Shown: piece by piece, positions 36,004-51,253 of the stretch
Position numbering within the stretch: the stretch's first letter is position 1
Layout of the letters: every line of letters begins with the position of its first letter
NCBI RefSeq assembly: GCF_014836495.1
Contig: NZ_JACSQT010000009.1
Span: forward strand, 68,214 to 132,213
DNA from: Cytobacillus stercorigallinarum
Lineage (GTDB): Bacteria; Bacillota; Bacilli; Bacillales; Cytobacillaceae
Direction: 5' to 3'
DNA length: 64,000 bases
Made by a program: the position numbers and the translations under genes
Notes under the pieces: model-generated
Seen by the model: the letters and a program-made list of their open reading frames with translations, nothing else
The model's database searches: none
Told to the model about the DNA's origin: nothing

Positions 36004-36338
36004 TAATCCACCGACCATTTCCATCTGTCCCTTACTCATTTATATGACAAGTTGTTTAGGATATATCTTTTTTACTTAATCTTATTTGAAAAAATGATCA
36101 ATGACTGCTAAATAAAGCATGAAAAGATTATCACTAATCTTGAAATGAGAAGATAAATGTTTAAAGTGTTAAGAGAATATCATTCGAATCTCTGGGTATA
36201 CGGATTAACGGAATTCAAACGAGAATTCAACTTGGGGACAATTTTTTGACTCATTGAAAAAGACCACACCAAAGGTATTTCCTTATGGGCAGTCTCGAAC
36301 TAATCGGATGCGCTTTGCCATCATTGACGTTACACATA

Positions 36339-36386
36339 CAAAAAAACGAGCAAAATGCTGCTTGAGTCGCAGCATTTTGGCTCGTT
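36339..36386 (-). terminator. Terminator of the atp operon
   Basis: A long stem of 16-17 bp with one bulge (36346-36361 and 36369-36385), 7-nt loop, followed by TTTTTTT on the minus strand, ten bases after atpC. It separates atp from nuo transcription. Confidence 0.95.
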
Positions 36387-36396
36387 TTCGTGATGA

Positions 36397-36807
<411 letters not shown>

Positions 36808-36826
36808 TTACCCTCCTGGTCCTAAA

Positions 36827-38272
<1,446 letters not shown>

Positions 38273-38281
38273 CTATATTAA

Positions 38282-39148
<867 letters not shown>

Positions 39149-39247
39149 TCACCACCCTTATACTTAAGTGTGTTTGATTGGTTGGCACGTAGGCCTTCTC
39201 AACCCTTATATATCATTAGATCCTGTAAAAACAATGCATGAAAAGGC

Positions 39248-39271
39248 AGGAAGGGACAACAATCCCATCCT
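39248..39271 (-). promoter_or_regulatory. Intercistronic hairpin between atpA and atpG
   Basis: On the minus strand AGGATGGGA pairs with TCCCTTCCT (9 positions, one T-T mismatch) around a 6-nt loop and is followed by GCCTTTTC. It lies 17 nt after the atpA stop in a 146-nt gap. It could be a partial terminator, a processing site or an mRNA stabiliser that sets subunit stoichiometry. Confidence 0.5.
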
Positions 39272-39288
39272 GTCTAACTCTGCAATGA

Positions 39289-40812
<1,524 letters not shown>

Positions 40813-40821
40813 CTACGAATC

Positions 40822-41900
<1,079 letters not shown>

Positions 41901-42004
41901 TCACTTAAGGTCAAACTATTTTAAAGTCATTCAATTGATTTTCACATAAAGGAAAGGCGAAGGTCCACTTGTGATGATCTTCGCCATTTTACAAATACAA
42001 AAAA

Positions 42005-42250
<246 letters not shown>

Positions 42251-42296
42251 TTATTTTTAACAAACATGTTTTGTTCATGTAATGAACAGGTATATA

Positions 42297-43010
<714 letters not shown>

Positions 43011-43014
43011 TTAT

Positions 43015-43404
43015 TCACCTCTCTTCCCGCTTTTTACGTAAATGAAAAGATTGAAGAAAAAAATCTATCATAATGACTAAATAGGACGTCATTAATCCCA
43101 ACACTACACTTATAAGGTGAAAATACTCTGGATACTCAAGCGCAATGATAACTGCCAATGCGGCAGATGCCATTCGCGACATCGTTCCTAGTGAACGCAC
43201 CTTTTGCTCTTTCTCTACTGCTTCTCGGAACTGAATCATCTTCCTTACGATTAACCAAAGATTAAAGAAGCTAAGAACCGTTCCCAAAATCAGGCCAAGA
43301 AAGATAGATTGATAAGACGTAAAGCCCCAGCCGAGTACAAAGAATGACAACAAGAAAAGCATATATTTACGTTGTCTACTAAATCGTTCTTGTATTTCCG
43401 GCAT
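43015..43404 (-). CDS. atpI: ATP synthase subunit I (AtpI)
   Basis: A 129-residue membrane protein with four predicted helices and basic ends, of the AtpI/UncI family. It helps c-ring assembly and is not a structural part of the enzyme. It lies 7 nt before atpB and 6 nt behind atpZ. Confidence 0.9.
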   Translation of the reverse strand: MPEIQERFSRQRKYMLFLLSFFVLGWGFTSYQSIFLGLILGTVLSFFNLWLIVRKMIQFREAVEKEQKVRSLGTMSRMASAALAVIIALEYPEYFHLISVVLGLMTSYLVIMIDFFLQSFHLRKKREER

Positions 43405-43410
43405 ATTTGT

Positions 43411-43632
43411 TTATTCTCCTGAAAAAAAATGTTGGATTAAACGAAGCATGGCATAAATGCCCACTGTCAAACCTAGTAATAAACCGATTATTAGAAACAG
43501 TGGTTCGGTCTCTAGTAACCGATCGAACCATCTCCCAGCAAATACACCTAGAAGAATGGCGCCTACTAATTGGGAAAGAATGGCGGACATGAGTGCCATC
43601 GCTTTAAAAGGGCGAAGGTCATTATCACGCAT
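43411..43632 (-). CDS. atpZ: AtpZ/AtpI-family membrane protein, first gene of the atp operon
   Basis: A 73-residue protein with two transmembrane helices (about 12-33 and 44-66), with the AtpZ signature AILLGVFAGRWFDRLLETEP then GLLLGLTVGIYAML. In alkaliphilic Bacillus, AtpZ works with AtpI in magnesium or calcium handling and ATP synthase stability. Presence of both atpZ and atpI is typical of part of the family; B. subtilis has only atpI. ATG with GAGAGG upstream. Confidence 0.88.
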   Translation of the reverse strand: MRDNDLRPFKAMALMSAILSQLVGAILLGVFAGRWFDRLLETEPLFLIIGLLLGLTVGIYAMLRLIQHFFSGE

Positions 43633-43754
43633 TAAAACGCATCCTCTCAGTCGAGAATGGTAAGAGGTTTTCTGAGGAAAGCAGTATGAAAATCGTCTAT
43701 TTCATATGATATAAAACTATAAATCTGCTCATGAAAACCCTATCAATAATACCC

Positions 43755-43789
43755 TTTGTAAGCATACAATAGGGGCATGTCAATGTCAA
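43755..43789 (-). promoter_or_regulatory. Promoter of the atp operon with two tandem -35 boxes
   Basis: The minus strand carries TTGACATTGACA: two perfect -35 hexamers at 43784-43789 and 43778-43783. At 17 nt downstream each has a -10-like hexamer, TATGCT (43761-43766) and TACAAA (43755-43760). The start codon of atpZ lies about 125 nt further, so the mRNA has a long leader. The remaining gap to the protease gene (43790-43943) shows no gene. Confidence 0.65.
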
Positions 43790-43943
43790 TGCGTTTAATG
43801 GGAAATTCACCAGTTCTCTTTTGGGCAAAATATGGATGTTCACACTTTTTTCATAAAATTTTCATTAGATTATTCTTGCAAAAAAAGACTAATTATGCGT
43901 TCCTTTTGGCTATTATTTTTCAATTATAATTTTTTTATACAAT

Positions 43944-46190
43944 TTAATTACCTTTCATTTCTAATTCCCCATTTGTACCAATAAACAAACGGGTCTCTAT
44001 CCAATCTTCTTGTCCAGATTTACGAGCAAATACTTTTGCAATATACAATCCAGGCTGTGGTAAATCGCTTATGAATAAATCCTCTTTCACCTGACCCTTC
44101 TTTACATTTTTCTTCCAATCGAGCATTCCTGTAAAAGTTAATGAAGTTGAATCGAACAAAGCAATCCCAAATTCTTCAGCTCCGCCAGGTAAATATACTT
44201 CATAACGATACGTTTCCATACTATCGCCTTTCCCAAAACTAAATCCCATGACACGCGGATAATCCGGTTCTTCTAATACGTATAAGTAAGGGATGTGAAT
44301 CGTTTGCTTATTACTGTTCAACTGGATTGTACCGTCTGCCAATTTTTCAGAGAGTTCCTTTGGATTAACAATCATATGTAAACGAATCGTTTTCTTCTCT
44401 TTAGGCTCAAGCATAAAAGATAATGGCAGACGCCATTCAATCCCTTTTTGTTTTTTCGGAATTTCAAAAGCATAGGACTGTTTTTCATCGGTTGTATTTT
44501 CAACAGTAATTTTAGCTACATGGTCATGATGTTGTTCTGATAACTTAAACTTGCCAAACTGTAAGGACGATGGATAGATAAGTGTGGATGTCTTTAATGC
44601 TTCCTTCAATTGAATTCGGCCCGCACCTTGTTCAAAGGTACGGTAGGGGGTGCCATTTTCATTTACTATAGGTAAGGCCGTATTCATGAGTGCTGCTTTT
44701 ACTTGCTCAGGGCGCCAATCAGGATGAGCCTGTATTAACAAAGCAGCCGCCCCTGCCACATGAGGCGCTGCCATACTTGTTCCTTGTAATGGTGTATACC
44801 CACCAGGAATCGTACTATTAATGGCTACTCCTGGTGCCACCACATCAGGCTTTATTTCCCAAGTAGATGTCACCGGACCTCTTGAACTAAATTCAGCTAA
44901 TATGTCTTTTTCTTCTTTTATGACTGTTTGTCCATATAATCTTTTAGCTTGTGAAAGCTCTTGATTGATCGCTTCCCCATCTGCTTTTGTTAATGATACA
45001 ACTGGAATATCTAACATCTCTTCTAAATTACCCATGAAGGTGCCTGATGTATTATTGTAAATAAGCAAAGCCATTGCGCCCGCTTCCTTGGCATTCTTAC
45101 TTTTTTCCGTAAAAGTTAATTCCCCTCTCTCAACAATCACTACTTTTCCATTAGCCCCTTTTAATTGCTCCTTTTTCCCAATGCCACCGTTATATAATTC
45201 AAATGATTTGTTCAAATCCCATGGTATCGTTCCTTGCATTGGGTACAGTTTCATTTCTTTTTTACCAATATGTAAATAAGGTACTTTTAATGTAGGGGTA
45301 GAAGCTCCTACAGAAATGGCTTTGGCAGCCGTACCAGGTGAGCCAACGCTCCATATGCCAGGCCCTGAATTACCTGATGATGTAACAGCAACGATTCCAC
45401 TATCGACTGCCTTATTTAAAGCAAGACTAATGGGGAGATCCGGTCCGTTCACATTATTGCCCAAGGAAAGATTAATGACATCCACTTTGTCTTTTATCGC
45501 TTGTTCTATTGCTTGTAACACTTGCTCTGTCGTCCCGCTTCCGCCTGGTCCTAAGGCACGATAAGCAATAATCTCTGCTTTTGGTGCCACGCCTTTTACT
45601 TTTCCGTTGGCTGCAATGATACCTGCCACATGAGTACCGTGCAATGTGTCCAAACGCCCCATATTCACTGTTTCCATCGGATCGTCATCTTGGTCCACAA
45701 GGTCTTTCCCACCACTATAACTAATGCGTAAATCTGGATGACGATAATCAATGCCCGTATCAATGACGCCAACCTTCACCCCTTCTCCAGTAAGGCGATG
45801 ATTAGCATCATCAAAATAACCTCTGATGGCCTCTCCGCCAATAAGCTGAATATTGTCATTCTCCCCTTGCACAGTATAATTTTGTACAGTTGTCAGGTGA
45901 TTAATTGTTTGATTCCCTTCTATTTGTGCTAATTTTTCACTTGTTGCTTCAACAGAAAACCCTTTAAGGGCATAGTTATATATGTATCTTATAGCGACAC
46001 CTTGTGCTTTGAGCTTCTCCTTTTCTACTTGTAAGTCGGCGTCATCACTATAAACGATAATAGCCACTTGTTCTTCTTGTTGCATTTCATCCAAGGAAGG
46101 CACGATTAATTGAGATGAAGATGCACTCATCCCTAACGTACAAGGAAAAAGAAAAAGAATAATAACAAGTATAAATAGATTTCTCTTCAT
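43944..46190 (-). CDS. Secreted S8 serine protease, Vpr-like, 748 residues
   Basis: A second subtilase of Vpr type. Signal peptide (about 1-22), inhibitor propeptide (about 40-110), and an S8 domain with D144 (VIDTG), H184 (HGTHVAG) and S472 (GTSMAAPH). A PA domain is inserted at about 340-400 (VVIVERGELTFTEKSKNAKEAGA), and a beta-rich C-terminal region of about 220 residues follows. No cell-wall anchor. It is close in size to B. subtilis Vpr (806 residues) but sits between the atp operon and mnaA, where B. subtilis has no such gene, so it is probably an insertion in this lineage. Confidence 0.9.
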   Translation of the reverse strand: MKRNLFILVIILFLFPCTLGMSASSSQLIVPSLDEMQQEEQVAIIVYSDDADLQVEKEKLKAQGVAIRYIYNYALKGFSVEATSEKLAQIEGNQTINHLTTVQNYTVQGENDNIQLIGGEAIRGYFDDANHRLTGEGVKVGVIDTGIDYRHPDLRISYSGGKDLVDQDDDPMETVNMGRLDTLHGTHVAGIIAANGKVKGVAPKAEIIAYRALGPGGSGTTEQVLQAIEQAIKDKVDVINLSLGNNVNGPDLPISLALNKAVDSGIVAVTSSGNSGPGIWSVGSPGTAAKAISVGASTPTLKVPYLHIGKKEMKLYPMQGTIPWDLNKSFELYNGGIGKKEQLKGANGKVVIVERGELTFTEKSKNAKEAGAMALLIYNNTSGTFMGNLEEMLDIPVVSLTKADGEAINQELSQAKRLYGQTVIKEEKDILAEFSSRGPVTSTWEIKPDVVAPGVAINSTIPGGYTPLQGTSMAAPHVAGAAALLIQAHPDWRPEQVKAALMNTALPIVNENGTPYRTFEQGAGRIQLKEALKTSTLIYPSSLQFGKFKLSEQHHDHVAKITVENTTDEKQSYAFEIPKKQKGIEWRLPLSFMLEPKEKKTIRLHMIVNPKELSEKLADGTIQLNSNKQTIHIPYLYVLEEPDYPRVMGFSFGKGDSMETYRYEVYLPGGAEEFGIALFDSTSLTFTGMLDWKKNVKKGQVKEDLFISDLPQPGLYIAKVFARKSGQEDWIETRLFIGTNGELEMKGN

Positions 46191-46265
46191 TTACGACGCC
46201 TCCTTTTTTATGTTAGCGTCTTCGATTTTGTTCCTCCCTATACTACGGAATTTAATGGGAAGCGC

Positions 46266-46312
46266 AAATAAAAAAGGTGATTACCCTTATTTTAATTTAG
46301 GCAATCACCTTT
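46266..46312 (-). terminator. Terminator of mnaA
   Basis: A 10-bp stem AAAGGTGATT/AATCACCTTT (46273-46282 and 46303-46312), extended by a pair or two, is followed by TTTTTTATTTG on the minus strand. It lies about 90 nt behind the mnaA stop. Confidence 0.85.
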
Positions 46313-46336
46313 CTTTATTGTAGGCTGTTTTAAAAC

Positions 46337-46360
46337 CAGCATTCGACTCCTGCGAGCAAA
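46337..46360. repeat. Decayed end fragment of the Bacillaceae hairpin repeat
   Basis: GCATTCGACTCCTGCGAGCA resembles the complement of the right arm of the element at 7765-7985 (ACTCGACTCCTGCGGG). It is short and imperfect and may be a relic. Confidence 0.4.
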
Positions 46361-46402
46361 ATAGCCTTTGCAAACAAACGCTACAATCATTAAGAAAATA
46401 TA

Positions 46403-47548
46403 TTAAGGCTTAAATGGAGCTGGCCTCTTTAGCCCTTCACGAAAATAATACTTAATGGCCTCTGCAATTCTTTCAGAAGCGTGACCATCACCATATGGAT
46501 TAGAAGCTTTCGACATCGCCTCATACGCCTGTTTACTTGTTAACAGTTCATGAGCATTTGCGTATATCACTTCTTCATCTGTACCTACCAGTTTCAATGT
46601 GCCCGCTTGAATACCCTCAGGACGTTCTGTTGTATCACGCAACACTAACACAGGCACCCCTAGCGATGGTGCTTCTTCTTGTACACCGCCGGAATCAGTT
46701 AAAATTAAGTGAGCACGCGAGGAAAAATTATGAAAGTCAATCATCCCTAGCGGTTCAATTAAATGAATCCGTGGATGCCCTTGTAAAATTTCATTCGCCA
46801 CTTCTCTAACAGCAGGGTTTAGGTGAACAGGATATACTAATTGCACATCTTCATGAGTTTCGACAATTCTTTTGATCGCTTTAAACATCTGTCTCATCGG
46901 CTCGCCAAGATTTTCCCTGCGATGGGCTGTCATCAAGATTAAACGATCGTCACCAATTTTCTCTAAGATCTCATGCTGATATTGCGGTCGCACTGTTGTT
47001 TTTAACGCATCAATAGCCGTATTACCCGTAATGAATATTTGCTCTGCAGATTTATTTTCCCGTAATAGATTATCCGCCGATTTCTCGGTTGGCGAAAAAT
47101 GAAGATCACTGATTACCCCTGTCAGCTGACGATTCATTTCTTCCGGGTACGGAGAAAATTTGTTCCAAGTGCGTAAGCCTGCCTCCACGTGACCGACAGT
47201 AATCCCGTTATAAAATGCTGCTAAACTTGCCGCAAATGATGTTGTTGTATCTCCATGGACAAGAACAATGTCAGGTTCAACCTCTTTCATTACTTCATCT
47301 AAACCAGCCAATACACGGTTGGTCACTTCTACTAACGTTTGTCTTGCCTTCATAATATTTAAATCAAAATCCGGCTCTATTTGAAAAATTCTAAGCACCT
47401 GATCGAGCATTTCCCGATGTTGAGCAGTCACTGTTACGATAGAATGAAAGTCTTGTGGGTACTTGTTGAGCTCAAGAATAAGCGGCGCCATCTTTATAGC
47501 TTCAGGCCTTGTTCCAAATATACTCATCACCTTAATCGGTCTTTCCAT
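46403..47548 (-). CDS. mnaA: UDP-N-acetylglucosamine 2-epimerase MnaA (WecB type)
   Basis: A 381-residue non-hydrolysing epimerase, GT-B fold, that interconverts UDP-GlcNAc and UDP-ManNAc for wall teichoic acid linkage units. Motifs: MSIFGTRPEAIKMAPLI, VTAQHREMLDQVL, VLVHGDTTTS and LTDSGGVQEEAPSLGVPVLVLRDTTERPEG (given here only as conserved region near 275-300). An upstream GTG or ATG would add 24 residues unlike the family; AAAGGTGG fits the ATG at 47548. In B. subtilis mnaA lies in the same upp-atp interval. Confidence 0.95.
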   Translation of the reverse strand: MERPIKVMSIFGTRPEAIKMAPLILELNKYPQDFHSIVTVTAQHREMLDQVLRIFQIEPDFDLNIMKARQTLVEVTNRVLAGLDEVMKEVEPDIVLVHGDTTTSFAASLAAFYNGITVGHVEAGLRTWNKFSPYPEEMNRQLTGVISDLHFSPTEKSADNLLRENKSAEQIFITGNTAIDALKTTVRPQYQHEILEKIGDDRLILMTAHRRENLGEPMRQMFKAIKRIVETHEDVQLVYPVHLNPAVREVANEILQGHPRIHLIEPLGMIDFHNFSSRAHLILTDSGGVQEEAPSLGVPVLVLRDTTERPEGIQAGTLKLVGTDEEVIYANAHELLTSKQAYEAMSKASNPYGDGHASERIAEAIKYYFREGLKRPAPFKP

Positions 47549-47643
47549 AAAACACTCGTCCACCTTTCTAAAAAGAAGTGCTAAGTCGCACTCACCATCT
47601 GACAAACAACTGTCGAGCAAATCTTCTTAGGAAGCGCTCTTGT

Positions 47644-47668
47644 AAAAAAGCCCGTCCAAGGACGGGCT
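47644..47668 (-). terminator. Terminator of upp
   Basis: A perfect 9-bp GC-rich stem (AGCCCGTCC/GGACGGGCT, 47649-47668) with a 2-nt loop, flanked by A and T runs on both sides. It serves upp on the minus strand and is structurally bidirectional. Confidence 0.92.
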
Positions 47669-47692
47669 CTTTTTTATCAATTAGCTTCTTTT

Positions 47693-48322
47693 TTATTTCG
47701 TACCGAATAAACGATCTCCCGCATCTCCAAGACCGGGAACGATGTAGCCTTTTTCGTTTAACATTTCATCTAATGCAGCAATATATATATCCACATCTGG
47801 ATGTGCTTCTTTTAATGCTTCTACCCCTTCAGGTGCAGCAATTAAACACATGAACTTGATGCTTTTTCCACCGCGTTTTTTCAAAGAATTGATTGCTTCA
47901 ATAGCAGATCCGCCTGTTGCAAGCATTGGATCGACTACAATGAAATCACGTTCTTCAATATCACCAGGGAATTTTGCGTAGTATTCAACCGGCTTTAATG
48001 TCTCTGGATCACGATATAAGCCCACATGTCCTACTTTAGCTGCAGGGATTAATTTCAAAATACCGTCTACCATCCCAATACCCGCTCGTAAAATTGGCAC
48101 AATCCCTATTTTCTTACCAGAAAGCACTTTTGAATGGGTTTTTTGAACAGGTGTATCAATTTCAATTTCTTCTAAAGGCATATCTCTCGTGATTTCAAAA
48201 GCCATCAAAGTCGATACTTCATCTACGAGTTCACGGAATTCTTTCGTACCTGTATTTTTTTCACGAATGTATGTAAGCTTATGTTGGATTAATGGATGAT
48301 CGAAAACATATACTTTTGCCAT
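47693..48322 (-). CDS. upp: Uracil phosphoribosyltransferase Upp
   Basis: A 209-residue enzyme of pyrimidine salvage: uracil + PRPP to UMP. The PRPP loop is [13 protein letters not shown] near 129-141, and the C-terminal uracil-binding part is [17 protein letters not shown]. Standard length and start ([21 protein letters not shown]). Own promoter and terminator. Confidence 0.97.
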   Translation of the reverse strand: MAKVYVFDHPLIQHKLTYIREKNTGTKEFRELVDEVSTLMAFEITRDMPLEEIEIDTPVQKTHSKVLSGKKIGIVPILRAGIGMVDGILKLIPAAKVGHVGLYRDPETLKPVEYYAKFPGDIEERDFIVVDPMLATGGSAIEAINSLKKRGGKSIKFMCLIAAPEGVEALKEAHPDVDIYIAALDEMLNEKGYIVPGLGDAGDRLFGTK

Positions 48323-48366
48323 AACTATCTCTCCTTTTACTGATTGTACAAATCACACTTCGTACT

Positions 48367-48395
48367 ATTTTACAGAAAAATCGTTTGTGGGGCAA
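48367..48395 (-). promoter_or_regulatory. Sigma-A promoter of upp
   Basis: On the minus strand TTGCCC (48390-48395, 4 of 6) and TAAAAT (48367-48372, 5 of 6) are 17 nt apart, about 45 nt before the upp ATG. Confidence 0.6.
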
Positions 48396-48489
48396 CTACG
48401 ATTCTTGCCACAAAAACATTTATTGCCAATGAAAAAAAAAGAAAATGTTGCAGATGCTTTTAGATCATTCGTTATAGATGTCATAACTT

Positions 48490-48532
48490 AACAAAAATCC
48501 AGCCCTCAAGCGAAGGCTGGATAAACTAGATG
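48490..48532 (-). terminator. Terminator of glyA
   Basis: A perfect 8-bp stem ATCCAGCC/GGCTGGAT (48497-48504 and 48525-48532) followed by TTTTG on the minus strand, directly behind the glyA stop. Confidence 0.88.
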
Positions 48533-48533
48533 A

Positions 48534-49775
48534 TTATCTTTCTGGATATAAAATAAATTTGCTTGTTAATGCTTCCACTCGTTGTGAAGCTTCAGCTAAC
48601 TTTTCTTCATCTTCCGCATTTTTCAATGTGAACGCGATTATAGAAGCAATCTCTTCCATATCTTTCTTCGCAAATCCACGAGAAGTAACTGCAGCTGTAC
48701 CGATACGGATGCCGCTTGTCACAAATGGGCTTTCTGGATCAAATGGAATTGTATTTTTATTAACAGTAATACCTACTTCATCAAGGACTTTTTCTGCTAC
48801 TTTACCTGTTAAACCTAAAGAACGTACATCTACAAGTAATAGATGATTATCTGTTCCACCAGATACTATGTCGATGCCTTCATTTTTTAGTGACTCTGCT
48901 AAATGCTTAGCATTTGTGATAATGTTTTCCGCATACTCTTTAAAACTAGCTTCTAATGCCTCTCCAAAAGCTACAGCTTTAGCGGCAATAACATGCATTA
49001 ATGGACCACCTTGAATACCTGGGAAAATCGATTTATCGATTTTTTTCGCAAATTCTTCTTTGCAAAGAATCATTCCACCACGTGGACCTCTTAATGTTTT
49101 ATGAGTTGTTGTTGTGACGAAATCAGCATATGGTACCGGATTAGGGTGAAGGCCAGCTGCCACTAAGCCTGCAATATGAGCCATATCGACCATTAAATAA
49201 GCGCCCACCTCATCTGCAATTTCACGGAAACGCTTGAAGTCTATTACACGAGGGTACGCACTTGCACCTGCTACAATTAACTTCGGTTTATGCTCTTTCG
49301 CCTTTGCTAATACATCATCGTAATTGATGGTATGAGATGTTTCGTCAACACCATATTCAACGAAATTATATTGGATACCACTAAAGTTAACAGGACTTCC
49401 GTGTGTTAAGTGGCCACCGTGGGATAGATTCATACCAAGGACAGTATCACCTTGTTCTAAAATTGTGAAGTACACCGCCATGTTTGCTTGCGCACCTGAA
49501 TGAGGCTGAACATTCGCATGCTCGGCTCCAAAGATTTGCTTCGCGCGTTCTCTAGCTAAATCTTCCACTACATCAACATGCTCACAGCCACCATAGTAAC
49601 GACGACCAGGATACCCTTCAGCATATTTATTCGTTAGAACAGATCCTTGTGCCTCCATTACCGCCTCTGACACAAAGTTCTCTGAAGCGATTAATTCAAT
49701 CTTACTTCTTTGACGTCCTAATTCATCTTGAATTGATTTGAAAACTTGCTCGTCCTGCTGCGCTAAATGCTTCAT
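48534..49775 (-). CDS. glyA: Serine hydroxymethyltransferase GlyA
   Basis: A 413-residue PLP enzyme: serine + tetrahydrofolate to glycine + 5,10-methylene-THF, the main one-carbon source. The PLP lysine is at about 226 in [16 protein letters not shown]-terminal region [20 protein letters not shown] and [18 protein letters not shown] are canonical. In B. subtilis glyA is under PurR; I looked for a PurBox in the 286-nt gap upstream (49776-50061) and found no convincing one. That gap holds no gene. Confidence 0.97.
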   Translation of the reverse strand: MKHLAQQDEQVFKSIQDELGRQRSKIELIASENFVSEAVMEAQGSVLTNKYAEGYPGRRYYGGCEHVDVVEDLARERAKQIFGAEHANVQPHSGAQANMAVYFTILEQGDTVLGMNLSHGGHLTHGSPVNFSGIQYNFVEYGVDETSHTINYDDVLAKAKEHKPKLIVAGASAYPRVIDFKRFREIADEVGAYLMVDMAHIAGLVAAGLHPNPVPYADFVTTTTHKTLRGPRGGMILCKEEFAKKIDKSIFPGIQGGPLMHVIAAKAVAFGEALEASFKEYAENIITNAKHLAESLKNEGIDIVSGGTDNHLLLVDVRSLGLTGKVAEKVLDEVGITVNKNTIPFDPESPFVTSGIRIGTAAVTSRGFAKKDMEEIASIIAFTLKNAEDEEKLAEASQRVEALTSKFILYPER

Positions 49776-50061
49776 ACTTATAATCCTCCCTTATCTCTAC
49801 CACACTATCAAAATGAATAGCTATTATGAAAATTCTCCTTTATTCTATCATGTTTTTTCGGGAGGATACAGGCAAGCTTATTGTTTATTAAGAGAAAAAA
49901 ATTATCTATCTTAACGGAAAACGGTTACATGTAAATGATTATGAAATTCAGGGTAATGTTGGTATTTTTGTATAAAAGATGTACAGAAATAACTAGTAAT
50001 ATTCGTCATTCATCTGCCTATAAGCTAGCGGCGCATTATCAGACTACCAGAGGACTTTTTT

Positions 50062-50598
50062 CTATTGGTAGACCGCCCTTTCTCCCCCAATCAACTTCGG
50101 CCTAGTCGTTGCCAATGTGACGTGTGCACCACCTAGCTCATTTAATGAAATGCGAATCGGTACAACTACATGCTTTAAGTGCATGCCAATAAAGGTGTCA
50201 CCGATATCTATCCCTGCATCAGCTTTTATATGCTCTACGACAACAGGGTCATTCAAATGTTGAAAGGCATACGTCGCCATCGCACCACCCGCTTTTCGGA
50301 TTGGCACAACACTCACTTCTTCTAAGTTATCCTTCCTAGCGGATGCCCGTTCAAGAACAATGGCCCGATTTAAATGCTCACAGCATTGAAAAGCGATTTG
50401 AACATTTGTTTGTTTTTGTAAGTTCATTAGTTCTGAAAATATGATTTCAGCCACATCCACTGATCCAGCTGTACCGATCCGATTACTCATCACTTCACTT
50501 GTACTACAGCCAATGACGATTAATTTGTCCCCATGTAGTGAGACTTGTTGTGTAAACTCTGTTAAAATATTCCGCCATTGTTGTTTTAACTCTTCCAT
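50062..50598 (-). CDS. ywlG: YwlG, UPF0340/TIGR01440 family protein
   Basis: A 178-residue protein of unknown function conserved next to rpiB and glyA in Firmicutes. Recognisable blocks: [33 protein letters not shown] (adjacent cysteines) and [19 protein letters not shown]. The arrangement of Cys-Cys-Glu-His suggests a metal or active site, unproven. ATG with AAGGAGC upstream. Confidence 0.9.
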   Translation of the reverse strand: MEELKQQWRNILTEFTQQVSLHGDKLIVIGCSTSEVMSNRIGTAGSVDVAEIIFSELMNLQKQTNVQIAFQCCEHLNRAIVLERASARKDNLEEVSVVPIRKAGGAMATYAFQHLNDPVVVEHIKADAGIDIGDTFIGMHLKHVVVPIRISLNELGGAHVTLATTRPKLIGGERAVYQ

Positions 50599-50651
50599 CC
50601 TTACTCGCTCCTTCTCTTTTTAGATTTATTGATATCCTTAAGCTAAAATAT

Positions 50652-50698
50652 AAAAAAGATGCATATGTCTTCCTTCTTTTCATGAAGGCAACATATGC
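50652..50698 (-). terminator. Terminator of rpiB
   Basis: The outer 8-bp stem GCATATGT/ACATATGC (50661-50668, 50691-50698) plus an inner CCTTC/GAAGG stem is followed by ATCTTTTTTAT on the minus strand. Confidence 0.75.
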
Positions 50699-50707
50699 AA
50701 CCAAGTT

Positions 50708-51154
50708 TTATACATTTTCTTTTTCGTATTGAGTTATCTTCCCAATCCGGTTTTGATGACGACCGCCTTCATAATCTGTGCCAAGCCATACTTGAGCAAT
50801 CTCTCTTGCAAGCCCCGGGCCAATGACTCTTTCTCCCATCGCTAACACATTGCTATCATTATGCTGTCTTGTTGCTTTCGCACTGAAAGTATCATGAACA
50901 AGCGCACAGCGAATGCCTTTCACTTTATTGGCTGCTATAGACATACCAATTCCTGTACCACAAATGAGAATACCTTTATCAAATTCACCGTTCGCTACCT
51001 TTTCAGCAACCGGCAAAGCATAATCGGGGTAATCTACAGAAGTACTACACTCACAACCAAAATCTTCATATTCAATATTGAGTTCTTCTAATAATGATTT
51101 TATTTCCGCACGAATGATTAATCCACCGTGATCTGATGCAATTGCCACTTTCAT
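50708..51154 (-). CDS. rpiB: Ribose-5-phosphate isomerase B (YwlF)
   Basis: A 148-residue RpiB/LacA/LacB-family isomerase of the pentose phosphate pathway. N-terminal IASDHGGLIIRAEI, the phosphate loop and active-site ICGTGIGMSIAANKVKGIR near 69-87, and RQHNDSNVLAMGERVIG. B. subtilis has the same gene as ywlF next to ywlE and ywlG. ATG preceded by TGGAGGC. Confidence 0.95.
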   Translation of the reverse strand: MKVAIASDHGGLIIRAEIKSLLEELNIEYEDFGCECSTSVDYPDYALPVAEKVANGEFDKGILICGTGIGMSIAANKVKGIRCALVHDTFSAKATRQHNDSNVLAMGERVIGPGLAREIAQVWLGTDYEGGRHQNRIGKITQYEKENV

Positions 51155-51253
51155 TTTTTATGCCTCCAATCAAACTTGATTGTATGATTATCACTTTATT
51201 CTGACACAAAATTTAAAAATTATAAAGAAGCAATTACTTTTCAGTTAGGTAGA

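Noticed and set aside
47549-47620. 24-residue N-terminal extension of MnaA
   Set aside because: Unlike the family and lies before the ribosome binding site of the internal ATG.
49776-50061. PurR box in front of glyA
   Set aside because: Searched because glyA is PurR-regulated in B. subtilis; no convincing paired box seen.
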